The notes under the pieces: generated by a model
The model's database searches: none
Told to the model about the DNA's origin: nothing
What the model saw: only the letters and a program-made list of their open reading frames with translations
Assembly: GCF_029210495.1 (NCBI RefSeq)
Contig: NZ_JARGDK010000005.1
Span: 186,001-250,000, forward strand
From: Pseudothioclava nitratireducens
Lineage (GTDB): Bacteria > Pseudomonadota > Alphaproteobacteria > Rhodobacterales > Rhodobacteraceae
DNA: 64,000 bases
Direction: 5' to 3'
Shown: in pieces, positions 17,801-26,404 of the stretch
How the letters are laid out: every line of letters begins with the position of its first letter
Position numbering within the stretch: the stretch's first letter is position 1
Made by a program: the position numbers and the translations under genes

Positions 17801-19428
17801 AGGGTGGTCAGCTTCCGGGCATGAAGGTCACCGACCTGATCGCGCGTCTGCGTCACTCGACCAAGGGCGTCACGCTGATCTCGCCGCCGCCGCACCACGA
17901 CATCTACTCGATCGAAGACCTTGCGCAGCTGATCTACGATCTCAAGCAGATCAACCCGCGCTGCAAGGTCACGGTGAAACTGGTGGCGTCGTCCGGCGTC
18001 GGCACGATTGCCGCCGGTGTCGCCAAGGCGAAGGCGGATATCATCCTGATCTCGGGCCACAATGGCGGCACGGGCGCCTCGCCCGCGACCTCGATCAAAT
18101 ATGCGGGTCTGCCGTGGGAGATGGGTCTGACCGAGGCGCATCAGGTTCTGGCGATGAACAACCTGCGCGAGCGTGTGACGCTGCGGACCGATGGCGGTCT
18201 GCGCACGGGCCGCGACATCGTCATGGCCGCGATGATGGGGGCCGAGGAATACGGCATCGGCACCGCCGCACTGATCGCGATGGGCTGCATCATGGTGCGT
18301 CAGTGCCAGTCGAACACCTGCCCGGTGGGCGTCTGCACCCAGGACCCGGCGCTGCGCGCGAAGTTCACCGGCACGGCGGACAAGGTCGTGAACCTGATCA
18401 CCTTCTACGCGCAGGAAGTGCGGGAGATCCTCGCCTCGATCGGGGCGCGGTCGCTGGATGAGGTGATCGGGCGGGCGGACCTGCTGACGCAGGTGTCGCG
18501 TGGCTCGGCCTTCCTTGACGACCTCGATCTGAACCCGCTGCTGATCACCGTCGATGGCTGGGACAAGATCGTCTACGACCGCTCGAAGCCGCGCAACTAT
18601 GTGCCCGACACGCTGGATGCGGAAATCATCCGCGACGGGGCGCGCTTCTTCGAGGATGGCGAGAAGATGCAGCTCTCCTATGCGGTGCGCAACACGCATC
18701 GGACCATTGGGACGCGCGCGTCGAGCCACATCGTCAAGAACTTCGGGATGCGCAACGCGTTGCAGCCCGACCACCTGACGGTGAAGCTCACCGGGTCAGC
18801 CGGTCAGTCGCTGGGTGCATTTGCGGCGCCGGGCCTCAAGATCGAGGTGTCGGGCGATGCGAACGACTATGTCGGCAAGGGTCTGTCGGGTGGCACGGTT
18901 GTCGTGCGTCCGCCGATGGCCTCGCCGCTGGTGGCCGCTGACAACACGATCATCGGGAATACCGTGCTCTACGGGGCGACCGACGGTTACCTGTTCGCCG
19001 CAGGGCGCGCCGGTGAGCGGTTCGCGGTTCGGAACTCGGGCGCGAAGGTGGTGATCGAGGGCTGTGGCACCAACGGGTGTGAATACATGACCGGTGGTGT
19101 GGCGGTGATCCTTGGCTCGATCGGCGCGAATTTCGGGGCGGGGATGACGGGCGGTATGGCCTATCTCTATGATCCCGAAGGCGTGGCCGAGGATTACATG
19201 AACCTCGAAAGCCTTGTCACCTGTGGCATCGGGCATGCGCATTGGGAAGCCCAGTTGAAGGGTCTGATCGAGCGTCATGTCGCGGAGACCAATTCGCGCA
19301 AGGGGGCCGAGATTCTCCAGCATTGGGAGAGCGAGAAAGCGAACTTCCTGCAGGTCTGCCCGAAAGAGATGCTGGTGCATCTGCCCTATCCGCTGAGCGA
19401 TGAGCCGGCGGCGGTTCCGGCCGAATAA
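14893..19428 (+). CDS. gltB: Glutamate synthase (NADPH) large subunit
   Basis: Alpha subunit of GOGAT, 1511 aa. A short propeptide precedes the class II amidotransferase domain, which begins at Cys in KASCGVGLV (near residue 34). The central domain follows, and the FMN/glutamate synthase domain (LISGHNGGTGASP near residue 1055) includes the 3Fe-4S motif CIMVRQCQSNTCPVGVC near residue 1135. The C-terminal GXGXG beta-helix domain shows GLSGGTVVVRPP. GAGGAG lies upstream of ATG 14893. It acts with GltD in ammonia assimilation. The very long open frames antisense to it are coding-bias shadows. Confidence 0.97.
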   Translation: MTKYDEAWVAAEEAKRQWMAENSLYKTDDEKASCGVGLVVSLDGKASRKVVENGIDALKAIWHRGAVDADGKTGDGAGIHVQIPAPFFYDQIHRTGHEPDKAKLIAVGQVFLPRTDFGAQERCRTIVETEVLRMGHYIYGWRHVPVNTEVLGEKANATRPEIEQILIRNEKDIDDEQFERELYIIRRRIEKAAVAAQIAGLYICSLSCRSIIYKGMMLAEQVAEFYPDLKDTRFESAFAIYHQRYSTNTFPQWWLAQPFRMLAHNGEINTIKGNINWMKSHEIRMASNTFGEMAGDIKPIIPAGASDSGALDAVFEVMVRSGRSAPMTKTMLVPEAWSQTEGMPKAWADMYAYCNAVMEPWDGPAALAMTDGRWVCGGLDRNGLRPLRYVVTGDGLLIAGSEAGMVPTDESRVVEKGALGPGQMIAVDMREGKLYHDTQIKDRLANSQPFGEWIEKVTDLNAMMQDVPEHALFSGGELRKRQVAAGYSVEEIEQILAPMAEDGKEAIASMGDDTPPAVLSKQYRPLSHFFRQNFSQVTNPPIDSLRETRVMSLKTRFGNLKNVLDEDSSQTEILILESPFIANGEFDALKKQFGAEVTVIDCTFPANADQEALRDGLTRIRHEAEDAVRSGALHIVLSDEQQGEARVAMPMILATSAVHSWLTNKGLRTFCSINVRSAECIDPHYFAVLIGAGATTVNPYLAQDTIADRIERGLLEGSLVDNMRRYRDAVDAGLLKIMAKMGISVISSYRGGLNFEAVGLSRAMVNEYFPGMHSRISGIGLHGIQHKLEEVHAKGWKGGQDVLPIGGFYKARRTGETHAWGAQSMHLLQSACDRASYDLWKQYSALMRSNPPIHIRDLLDIKPLAKPVPIEEVESITSIRKRFVTPGMSLGALSPEAHKLLNVAMNRIGAKSDSGEGGEDPAHFVPEPNGDNPSAKIKQVASGRFGVTAEYLNHCEELEIKVAQGAKPGEGGQLPGMKVTDLIARLRHSTKGVTLISPPPHHDIYSIEDLAQLIYDLKQINPRCKVTVKLVASSGVGTIAAGVAKAKADIILISGHNGGTGASPATSIKYAGLPWEMGLTEAHQVLAMNNLRERVTLRTDGGLRTGRDIVMAAMMGAEEYGIGTAALIAMGCIMVRQCQSNTCPVGVCTQDPALRAKFTGTADKVVNLITFYAQEVREILASIGARSLDEVIGRADLLTQVSRGSAFLDDLDLNPLLITVDGWDKIVYDRSKPRNYVPDTLDAEIIRDGARFFEDGEKMQLSYAVRNTHRTIGTRASSHIVKNFGMRNALQPDHLTVKLTGSAGQSLGAFAAPGLKIEVSGDANDYVGKGLSGGTVVVRPPMASPLVAADNTIIGNTVLYGATDGYLFAAGRAGERFAVRNSGAKVVIEGCGTNGCEYMTGGVAVILGSIGANFGAGMTGGMAYLYDPEGVAEDYMNLESLVTCGIGHAHWEAQLKGLIERHVAETNSRKGAEILQHWESEKANFLQVCPKEMLVHLPYPLSDEPAAVPAE

Positions 19429-19456
19429 GGAACCCGAGCGCATCTGACACGTTAAG

Positions 19457-19483
19457 GGGCGAGGCCGCGAGGTCTCGCCCTTT
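19457..19483 (+). terminator. Probable gltB terminator
   Basis: GGGCGAG (19457-19463) pairs with CTCGCCC (19474-19480), followed by TTTG. It lies about 30 bases after the gltB stop. The short T-tract makes it a moderate call. Confidence 0.55.
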
Positions 19484-19501
19484 GACTTTTGGGAGAGTGT
19501 T

Positions 19502-20074
19502 ATGTCGGAACTTCTTGTGATGGCCTTCGATACGAAGGAGGCGGGGTTCGAGATGCGCGACGCCTTGATCGGGCTGCGCAAGGATGGGTTGGTCGAGGCC
19601 GGAGACATCGTCGTGGTGACCCGCGCCGATGATGGCGCACCGCAGCTTCATCAGACGGTTAACCTGACCGCGGCGGGTGCATTGGGTGGCGGTTTCTGGG
19701 GGGCGCTGATTGGTCTCTTGTTCCTGAGCCCGGTTGCCGGGGCAGCTGTCGGCGCGGGCGTTGGCGCGGTTGCGGGGGCGCATACGGATATTGGTGTTAA
19801 CGACGAGTTTCTGCGCGCCGCCGGTCGTCTGATGCCGAACGAGGGTAGTGCCGTTTTCGTGCTGATGAACAAGACCAAGGCCGACGACATGCTGGCGCGG
19901 CTGAACAATCTCGGACTTGAGGTCTCGCCGCTGCGGACCGATCTGCCCGAGGATTTCGAGACACGGCTGACGGGCGTGCTCAACCTTGGGGGCGCGGCAC
20001 GGTTCGATGGGCGCGAGATTACCCAAGGGTCGATCGGGCGGCTGGCCAGGGTGGTGGGCACCAGCGCGATGTGA
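19502..20074 (+). CDS. DUF1269-type membrane protein (190 aa)
   Basis: Small protein with an N-terminal ferredoxin-like segment (MSELLVMAFDTKEAGFEM), a central Gly/Ala-rich hydrophobic stretch (GALIGLLFLSPVAGAAVGAG, about residues 62-92) that probably inserts in the membrane, and a C-terminal half beginning GVNDEFLRAAGRLMPN. This architecture matches DUF1269 proteins, which have no established biochemical role. GGGAGAG precedes the ATG. It stands alone between gltB and mtgA. Confidence 0.8.
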   Translation: MSELLVMAFDTKEAGFEMRDALIGLRKDGLVEAGDIVVVTRADDGAPQLHQTVNLTAAGALGGGFWGALIGLLFLSPVAGAAVGAGVGAVAGAHTDIGVNDEFLRAAGRLMPNEGSAVFVLMNKTKADDMLARLNNLGLEVSPLRTDLPEDFETRLTGVLNLGGAARFDGREITQGSIGRLARVVGTSAM

Positions 20075-20179
20075 GGACCGGGTCCCAGAGCGGACTTGGC
20101 ACGCGCTGTTTTGCGCGGGAGCGCAGGACGGTGCGCCTCGCGGCTTGACCTGCTCGGGCGGGCCGTGGCTTATGGCGAC

Positions 20180-20929
20180 ATGGCCAAGCAGAGCAGCAAG
20201 AAAAAAACAAACGCACTAAAGCGCAAGGACACAGGTTTTCTGTATGCCGCGCGTGCGCCTTTTCGGTGGATGGCGAAATGGGTCGCGCGTCTGGCGCTTG
20301 GCTTTGCGGCCGCAATGCTGGCTTTGGTCGTGCTGTACAGTTTTATCAACCCGCCAACCACGCTGACGATCTGGTCCGAGGCGCGGCGGCTTGGGGCGGT
20401 GGACCGGCAATGGACGCCGATCGAGGATATCGCACCTGTCATGCTCCGGTCGGTGGTCGCGGCGGAGGACGCCAATTTCTGTGAGCATTGGGGCTTTGAC
20501 ATGCGAGCGATCCGGCAGGCGCTGGATGAGGGGGCCAATCGCGGCGCCTCGACGCTCAGCCAGCAGGTCGTGAAGAACGTGTTCCTCTGGCAGGGGCGGA
20601 GTTGGCCGCGCAAGGCAATGGAGGCGCTTCTGACCCCGGTCGTCGAGGGCGTCTGGTCGAAGCGGCGCATCCTTGAGATCTATCTGAATGTGGCCGAGTT
20701 CGACGAAGGCGTGTTTGGGATCAACGCCGCGGCGTTTCGCTACTTCCGAACCACACCCGACGCGCTGAGCGCGCGTCAGGCCGCGCTTCTGGCCGCGATC
20801 CTGCCCGATCCGAAAGCACGATCCGCGTCGCGCCCGAGCAGTTTCGTACAGCGCCGGGCAACGCAGATCGCAGATGGCGCCCGCACCATCGAAAAGGACG
20901 GGCGCGCAGTCTGTTTCGAAGGCCCTTAG
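20180..20929 (+). CDS. mtgA: Monofunctional biosynthetic peptidoglycan transglycosylase
   Basis: Polymerises lipid II into glycan strands at the periplasmic face of the inner membrane (GT51 family). A basic N-terminus ([15 protein letters not shown]) and one membrane segment ([18 protein letters not shown]) are followed by GT51 motifs: [16 protein letters not shown] with the catalytic Glu, [30 protein letters not shown] and [11 protein letters not shown]. At 249 aa from ATG 20180 it has the usual length; the open frame runs further upstream without homology. Its stop overlaps the 3' end of the convergent chemoreceptor gene by four bases. Confidence 0.94.
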   Translation: MAKQSSKKKTNALKRKDTGFLYAARAPFRWMAKWVARLALGFAAAMLALVVLYSFINPPTTLTIWSEARRLGAVDRQWTPIEDIAPVMLRSVVAAEDANFCEHWGFDMRAIRQALDEGANRGASTLSQQVVKNVFLWQGRSWPRKAMEALLTPVVEGVWSKRRILEIYLNVAEFDEGVFGINAAAFRYFRTTPDALSARQAALLAAILPDPKARSASRPSSFVQRRATQIADGARTIEKDGRAVCFEGP

Positions 20930-23328
20930 GCCGCGTCCTCTGCCGGGGTGAGGTCTATATCCGACTGCGCCTCGAGCGGCGTTTCAGCCAAGGTAAATTG
21001 CGCGAGGATCGCGGTCAGCGACTCGGCCTCCCTGGTCAGGTCGACACTTGCCGCGGTGGTCTCTTCGACCATGCTCGCATTCTGCTGCGTGACCTGATCG
21101 AGTTGAGACACGGCAACATTGATCTCACCGATGCCGCTCGCCTGATCGCGCGACGAGGCCGCGATTTCGGAGACATTCGAGGAGATTTTCACGATCGAGG
21201 TCACGATCCCGGACAGGGCGGTGCCGACCTGATTGACGAGATCGACCCCCTTCCCGACCTGAAGCGCACTTTCGGAAATCAGCGCGCCGATCTCACCAGC
21301 CGCTTCGGAGGAGCGTTGCGACAAGGCGCGCACCTCGGAGGCCACGACGGCGAAACCGCGACCAGCCTCGCCAGCGCGGGCCGCCTCAACCCCCGCGTTC
21401 AGGGCCAGCAGGTTGGTCTGGAACGCGATATCGTCGATCACATCCACGATGCGCGAAATGCTATTCGACGATTCAGAGATCCCGCCCATGGCTTGGATCG
21501 CATCACGCACCACCGCGTCGCTGGCCTCGGCACTCTTGCGCGCGTCGATCACGATGCGATCCGCCTCTTCGGCGCCGGAGGTGGCCGAGCGAACAGCCGC
21601 GGTGAGCTCCTGAAGCGCAGCCGCCGATTCTTCGAGCGTCGCGGCGGTGTGCTCGGTCCGACGCGACAGATCCTCGGCGGCGCGTGAAACACTGCTGGAA
21701 CTGTCGAAAATGGTGTCGGCAATCGTCCGGATTTCGCTCAGCGCGGTGCCAAGGGTCCGGGCGGCCGCGTTGAAGTCGACGCGCAGCTGTTCATAGCTAT
21801 CTTCGAAGCGGTTTTCGATCTGAACGGAGAGATCGCCATCGGCCAGTCGCCGCAAAGCCTGCGCCAGCGCGGAGACAACGGCATTCTGCGCGGCGGCACG
21901 TTCGCGACGCTCTTCATCGGCGGCGGCACGGCGTGCCTGCTCGCGCTGCGCCTCTTCGGCCGCCCGCGCACGTTCACGCTCGGCCAAGGCGGCCTCTTGC
22001 TCCCGTTCGCGCTGCTCGCGCTGACGCGCAGCCTCTGCCTCGCGGCGGGCGACAGCGTCGCGCTCTTCGCGGGCGCGCGCTTCCTCTTCCTCGAGGAGTC
22101 GCTTGTCCGCGATATTCTTGTCGAAGACTCGCAGCGCAGAGACCAACTCCCCCAACTCGCCGCCATAGCTGCGCAGCGCATCGGTCGCGCCCATATGCCC
22201 GTCAGCCAACTGCCCGGTGACATCGACGATCCGGCCCAGCGGGCGCATCACGACAAGCCAGATCGCAGCCGCGCTCCCCAAGGCGAGGACCGCCGCGGCC
22301 CAGGCGAGCGTCCGCATCACCGCCTCATCGCGCTGCATATCCGCGTTCAGGAGATCCGCCTCTTCATGGACCAGAAGCAGGGTTTCATCGGCCAGATCAT
22401 GCGCCGATTGCGCGATCTCGGTGACGCCAGAGACCACCCAGGCCGCCTGCATTGCAGCCTCAGCCCGCAGGTCGAGTTGCGCACGGCGCCGCGCCACAAG
22501 ACCGGTTTCGGCATCGACGAAGCGCGGAAGGGCGGCCAGCGCCTCGCGCAGCGCCGCATCGCCGTCGAAAGTGATTCGCGCAATTTTAGCCAAAGCATCG
22601 CCCAGATTGACCTCTGCCTCGGCCAGCGCGGCGTCATCGACGGCGCGCACGGCCTCTGCGCCGTGGATATAAATGTCGGACAGCGCCTCGCTCAGGATGG
22701 TGGTCTGCTGCATCCGGTCGATGTGTCGCGTCGCCGTATCACCCGATGGCGCCGCCAGTTGTGGCGGTGCAAAAGGGGTCGGGCGCCGCGCGGCGCGCTG
22801 CTCGACCGCGGCAATCGCACCGGCGTAGGAAAGCCCCGATTCGCCCGTCAGATTCGCCTGCGCCCGCATCGTCAGCGCCCCCAGATCGCCCAGATAGGTA
22901 TCCAGTTCGCCGGCCAAAGCGAATTCCTGCGTCCGCAATGTCACCAGATCGGGCACCTGTGCGGCCACCTCGATCAACGCCTCCTCAAGGGATGCGCGCG
23001 CGGGGCCGGTCAAACCCGCAATCTGGCCATTCAGCCCGTTAAGCGCTTGCTGCGTCCGCTTGGCCGCGGTTTCCAGATCGGAGGTGTTTCGCGCGAGAAC
23101 GATGCCAAAGGTTTCCGACCTGAGTTCCGTTGAAGCCGCAACGATTTCAGAGTGTTGATCCAGAAGCGGGACATCGGTTTCAGCCAGTTCACGCATCTCC
23201 GCACCCACCTGTGAGAACGCGTTAAGGCCCACAATGATCGCCAGCCCGGTCAGCGAAACGAGAAGCAGGATATTCGCACCCAGCTTGAAGCCGAGGCTAC
23301 CGGTCATGCGGATCATGATGTGTTTCAT
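20926..23328 (-). CDS. Methyl-accepting chemotaxis protein (800 aa)
   Basis: Membrane chemoreceptor. The first membrane segment (about residues 14-34) is followed by a ~300-residue mostly helical periplasmic domain, a second segment ([20 protein letters not shown]), a HAMP domain, a long Arg/Glu/Ala-rich charged coiled coil, a second HAMP-like unit ([17 protein letters not shown]) and the signalling domain with the conserved hairpin tip [20 protein letters not shown]. No C-terminal CheR-tethering pentapeptide is seen. AAGGACG before ATG 23328 decides the start. It faces luxR across a 403-base gap. The ligand cannot be predicted. Confidence 0.93.
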   Translation of the reverse strand: MKHIMIRMTGSLGFKLGANILLLVSLTGLAIIVGLNAFSQVGAEMRELAETDVPLLDQHSEIVAASTELRSETFGIVLARNTSDLETAAKRTQQALNGLNGQIAGLTGPARASLEEALIEVAAQVPDLVTLRTQEFALAGELDTYLGDLGALTMRAQANLTGESGLSYAGAIAAVEQRAARRPTPFAPPQLAAPSGDTATRHIDRMQQTTILSEALSDIYIHGAEAVRAVDDAALAEAEVNLGDALAKIARITFDGDAALREALAALPRFVDAETGLVARRRAQLDLRAEAAMQAAWVVSGVTEIAQSAHDLADETLLLVHEEADLLNADMQRDEAVMRTLAWAAAVLALGSAAAIWLVVMRPLGRIVDVTGQLADGHMGATDALRSYGGELGELVSALRVFDKNIADKRLLEEEEARAREERDAVARREAEAARQREQREREQEAALAERERARAAEEAQREQARRAAADEERRERAAAQNAVVSALAQALRRLADGDLSVQIENRFEDSYEQLRVDFNAAARTLGTALSEIRTIADTIFDSSSSVSRAAEDLSRRTEHTAATLEESAAALQELTAAVRSATSGAEEADRIVIDARKSAEASDAVVRDAIQAMGGISESSNSISRIVDVIDDIAFQTNLLALNAGVEAARAGEAGRGFAVVASEVRALSQRSSEAAGEIGALISESALQVGKGVDLVNQVGTALSGIVTSIVKISSNVSEIAASSRDQASGIGEINVAVSQLDQVTQQNASMVEETTAASVDLTREAESLTAILAQFTLAETPLEAQSDIDLTPAEDAA

Positions 23329-23731
23329 GCGGTTCGTCCTTGTTCCAAAGCACCGGGCGGCAACGGGATGCAACGGGCGCCGCGCCGGGGCCCGCGTCAC
23401 CATGCGAGCCAAGCTGACAGCGCGAGCCGGTCAGGGCATCGCCGACCTCTCCGCCGGCACCGATTGCGGGGACGTTGCGGCAAAAGATTTAAGATTGCGT
23501 GATCGTCTGTCCGTTCCCCGAACACCCGTAATGACGGAACAACCCTGTCGAGAAATCCGAATCAGAGATTCGGTTGAAGGTTGCGCGGGCGCGCGTTTTG
23601 CCTATCATCCGGGGTCCGGCTTCATACATCTCGGCCCCCCTGCCGAGCCGAAGGCCCGGATCAAGGCAAGGCATCAGGCCGAAACACAGGCACACCGGCG
23701 GCCGCGCCGACGCATCGACCGGGGGGATGAC
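23329..23731. other. Divergent mcp-luxR intergenic region
   Basis: These 403 bases carry both promoters. The only notable element is the palindrome CCGAATC-AGA-GATTCGG (23557-23573). A frame in phase with luxR is open across the region, but it has no homology-like content and lies upstream of a good ribosome-binding site, so it was not called. Confidence 0.6.
23557..23573. promoter_or_regulatory. Palindrome with two GANTC sites in the mcp-luxR gap
   Basis: CCGAATC, a 3-base spacer and GATTCGG form a perfect 7-bp inverted repeat. Each arm contains a GANTC (CcrM methylation) site. Position between divergent genes fits an operator. The regulator is not known. Confidence 0.4.
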
Positions 23732-24433
23732 ATGGAACTGATCGATCTGGGAAACGGGACCAACAAGGACGCGATTTTCGCGGATTTCCTGCATAAGATC
23801 CGTGAGCGTTTCGAGCTTCAGCATGCCGCCTATGCCGGGCTGAACCCGGTCAACCAGACGATCCACGGCTTCGTCACCTATTCCGACGACTGGAAGGCGC
23901 ATTATGCGCGACACGGGCTCGACCGGATCGACCCGACGCTGCACAAGGCCGGGCGCTCTATCGCGCCGGTGGATTGGCGGCGGCTGTCGCGCGACGAACA
24001 CTACCAGCGGGTGTTTCGGGATGCGGCCGAGTTCGGAATCGCGGCAACCGGCCTGACGATTCCGGTGCGGGGACCCTTCGGCGATACCGGGTTGCTGAGC
24101 GTGACGAGCGAGGCCTCACAGCATGAATGGGAGCTGTTGCGCAGCAAGATTCTGAGCGAGCTGCAATCGGTCGCGGTGCATCTGCATGATACGGTCATGC
24201 GCTCTGACAGCCTGTCGCGCATCCTGCGCCACCCCAACCTTTCCAAGCGCGAGATCGAAATCCTGCAATGGATCGCGGCGGGCAAGTCTCAGCATGATAT
24301 CGGAACGATCCTGTCGATTTCGCATCGCACCGTGGAAGTGCATATCAAATCGGCGCGCGAAAAGCTCTGCGCGCTGACGACGGCGCAGGCGGTGGCCCGC
24401 GCGATCGCACTGGGGCTGATTTTCCCGATCTGA
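23732..24433 (+). CDS. LuxR-family autoinducer-responsive regulator (233 aa)
   Basis: Cytoplasmic acyl-homoserine-lactone receptor and transcription factor. The N-terminal autoinducer-binding domain has the family pattern FVTYSDDWKAHYARHGLDR-IDP (Tyr, Trp, Tyr, Asp residues that contact the AHL). The C-terminal helix-turn-helix is LSKREIEILQWIAAGKSQHD followed by ISHRTVEVHIKSAREKL. GGGGGGA six bases before ATG 23732 sets the start, giving the usual length. luxI follows 119 bases downstream on the same strand, and a lux-box-like palindrome overlaps this gene's stop codon. It is therefore the likely cognate receptor. Confidence 0.95.
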   Translation: MELIDLGNGTNKDAIFADFLHKIRERFELQHAAYAGLNPVNQTIHGFVTYSDDWKAHYARHGLDRIDPTLHKAGRSIAPVDWRRLSRDEHYQRVFRDAAEFGIAATGLTIPVRGPFGDTGLLSVTSEASQHEWELLRSKILSELQSVAVHLHDTVMRSDSLSRILRHPNLSKREIEILQWIAAGKSQHDIGTILSISHRTVEVHIKSAREKLCALTTAQAVARAIALGLIFPI

Positions 24434-24449
24434 CCTTAAGGAAAGGTCA
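24431..24449. promoter_or_regulatory. Lux-box-like palindrome upstream of luxI
   Basis: TGACCTT-AAGGA-AAGGTCA is a perfect 7-bp inverted repeat with a 5-base spacer. It includes the luxR stop codon and lies about 104 bases before the luxI ATG. Length and position suit a LuxR-type operator. CCTTAAGG inside it recurs at 24498-24505, nearer the luxI start. A possible promoter is TTGTCC (24465) with TATAGT (24490), spaced 19 bases. Confidence 0.5.
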
Positions 24450-24552
24450 AATTAATCCATTCAATTGTCCGCATATACGGGTTTTCCCTTATAGTAGCCT
24501 TAAGGTTGTTAACCCTATCCTTCAGAGGTCCAGACTTCAGAAGGAGAGCACG

Positions 24553-25398
24553 ATGCTTGTCGTGGTTGACGCACTTAACAAAGCCGACTTCCCCGGCTTG
24601 CTTGATGAAATGTTCCGCCTGCGCGCCCGCGTGTTCGGAGACCGACTCGGATGGGAAGTCGATATCCGTAACGGTCGGGAGATCGACAAATTCGACGCGC
24701 TCGATCCGGCCTATGTGATCGGCCTCGATGACGAGGGGCATGTCGTGTCCTGCGTGCGCGCCCTGCAGACCACCGGGCCGCATATGCTGTCGGATGTGTT
24801 CTCGGCGATCCTCGACGGAGAAGCGCCGCTGCGCAGCGCAACGCTGTGGGAATCGACCCGGTTCTGTGTCGATACCAACCGGCTCGACCGTGGAAATGGT
24901 CGCAACTCGGTCTCTTATGCGACTTGCGAACTGATGGTCGGCTCGCTTGAATACGCGAGGAACTCGGGGATCACCGATATCGTGACGGTGATCGATCCGG
25001 TGATGGATCGGGTTCTGAAACGCTCGGATAACGCGCCCTACGGCTATGTCGGCAAGAAAACCCCGATGGGCAAGGTGCCGGCGCTCGCCGCGCTGCTCGA
25101 TTGCTCGGACGAGCGGATCAACAAGGTCCGTGCCTTTGCCGGTATCGAAGGCGACGTGTTCGCGGACGAGACGGTCATGGCGCGTCTGATGGCCGCCGAA
25201 GCAGAGCGCCGCCAAGCCGTCGCGTCGAGCTATATGCAGATGGGGATGCTCGACAACCTCGTGCAATATCTCAACGACCAGTATGACAACGCACATTCCG
25301 ACGAGGAGCGGATGGCGGTCGAACGGCTCGCCGCACAACTCCATGTCGTGACCGGAATGCCGGAGACGGCGATGCTTGCCGGGCGCAGCATCGCCTGA
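24553..25398 (+). CDS. Acyl-homoserine-lactone synthase, LuxI family, with C-terminal extension (281 aa)
   Basis: Makes AHL signals from S-adenosylmethionine and acyl-ACP. All family landmarks are visible: FRLRARVFGDRLGW (Arg, Phe, Trp), E-x-DKFDALDPAY (Asp), SCVRALQT (Arg) and LWESTRFCVD (Glu, Arg). A good AGAAGGAGA site precedes the ATG. The protein is about 70 residues longer than typical LuxI enzymes (~200-215 aa). The extension (from about RLMAAEAERRQAV) looks helical and charged, with no domain I can name. It is expressed from the gap downstream of luxR and ends at a strong terminator. Acyl chain length cannot be read from the sequence. Confidence 0.95.
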   Translation: MLVVVDALNKADFPGLLDEMFRLRARVFGDRLGWEVDIRNGREIDKFDALDPAYVIGLDDEGHVVSCVRALQTTGPHMLSDVFSAILDGEAPLRSATLWESTRFCVDTNRLDRGNGRNSVSYATCELMVGSLEYARNSGITDIVTVIDPVMDRVLKRSDNAPYGYVGKKTPMGKVPALAALLDCSDERINKVRAFAGIEGDVFADETVMARLMAAEAERRQAVASSYMQMGMLDNLVQYLNDQYDNAHSDEERMAVERLAAQLHVVTGMPETAMLAGRSIA

Positions 25399-25488
25399 GG
25401 CGAAAGGGTCCTCCCCGTCGGCGCCGGTCCCTTTCGGGGGATCGGCGTGGACACTCCCCCGTTGATCGTCCCCCGACGACGACACCTA

Positions 25489-25528
25489 GGCCAAGGCCGG
25501 GCACAGCACCCCAGCCTTGGCCCTTTTT
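25489..25528 (+). terminator. Strong intrinsic terminator after luxI
   Basis: GGCCAAGGC (25489-25497) pairs perfectly with GCCTTGGCC (25514-25522), followed by C and TTTTT. It lies at the convergent junction with the gene ending at 25527. A weaker GAAAGGG/CCCTTTC hairpin lies between it and the luxI stop. Confidence 0.85.
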
Positions 25529-26213
25529 ACGGACGCCCCACCCCGAGGGGGAAGCGGGCCACCGCATGAAAGCGACCGGCATCGTCTTCACCGCAGAGTG
25601 TCACGTCGTCTATCCTGAGCGCGCGCCCGAGGACCGGCGCGAAGTGGTGCTGCGCGGCCTCTTGAACGGGGGCGCGCATCGCGGGATCGAGCGGCCCAGT
25701 CAGTGTCATGTGAAACCGGAACTGGTCGAGCACGAACGGATAGCCATAGCGATCGAGCAGCGCACGCTGCCCCTCTGTGAGGCGCTCTGGCCGGCGGCGG
25801 GCACGCGCTTCGGGCGTGAGCGGCGCGCGGCACGGATCGAGCCCGGTCACCAGCACGGCGGCGAGCGCATCGACCTCTGAGGCCGCGCCGGGCACGAGGG
25901 CGAGGAACCGCCCAATCCGCGCAAGGGTCAGATCCGGCACGGTAACGGGCGCCTGCATCGCGGCCAGATCGGACAGCCGGGTGGCCAGATCAGCGGGATC
26001 GCACCCCTCGGCCAGCGCGAAGGGCGGCTTCAGCGTGGCGTGGAATCCATAGCGCCGGGGCCGGTCGGTGATCGGCCCGAGCGCGACGCCGCACTCGGGC
26101 TGCGCCACGGCTTGCCCCTCGGCCAGATCCCAACCCAGCCAGCGCGCCCCGGCCAACGCGAAGGGACCCGGTGGCGGGGTGTAGAAAACAGCGTATCGGC
26201 CAAAGCGCTGCAT
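25527..26213 (-). CDS. DUF1045 / 2H-phosphoesterase-like protein (228 aa)
   Basis: Two histidine motifs, FHATLKPPF near residue 57 and FHMTLTGPL near residue 165, fit the HxTx pairs of the 2H phosphoesterase fold. The opening RYAVFYTPPPGPFALAGARW resembles the DUF1045 family, often found with phosphonate (phn) genes. No phn genes are nearby, so the substrate is open; a cyclic phosphate or RNA-like ester is possible. The ATG at 26213 was chosen because homology-like sequence begins there; the frame continues upstream without family features. The 191-base gap upstream holds nothing I can name. Confidence 0.82.
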   Translation of the reverse strand: MQRFGRYAVFYTPPPGPFALAGARWLGWDLAEGQAVAQPECGVALGPITDRPRRYGFHATLKPPFALAEGCDPADLATRLSDLAAMQAPVTVPDLTLARIGRFLALVPGAASEVDALAAVLVTGLDPCRAPLTPEARARRRPERLTEGQRALLDRYGYPFVLDQFRFHMTLTGPLDPAMRAPVQEAAQHHFAPVLGRALRIDDVTLCGEDDAGRFHAVARFPLGVGRP

Positions 26214-26404
26214 CGGCGCGGGATCTCCGGCTTGGGTCGGGCGGCGCGGCAACAGGCCGAGATGCGCCTGTGACCCAATGAACCGACGCGAAGCCCTTCT
26301 ATTACGGTCAATCTTCAATTAACAGTGCAGCGAGTTCAGAGGCGACCCGGCACTTCGCTGCCCGGTCAGCCGGGTGCAAAGCGTAGTATGAGGGCGGGTT
26401 TGGT

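Noticed and set aside
13981-18774. A 1597-codon open frame on the minus strand across gltB
   Set aside because: It is antisense to a certain gltB reading frame, Arg/His/Asp-rich, and has no recognisable domain. High-G+C codon bias opens antisense frames.
23234-23731. N-terminal extension of LuxR upstream of 23732
   Set aside because: The added residues have no family similarity, and a strong ribosome-binding site lies before ATG 23732.
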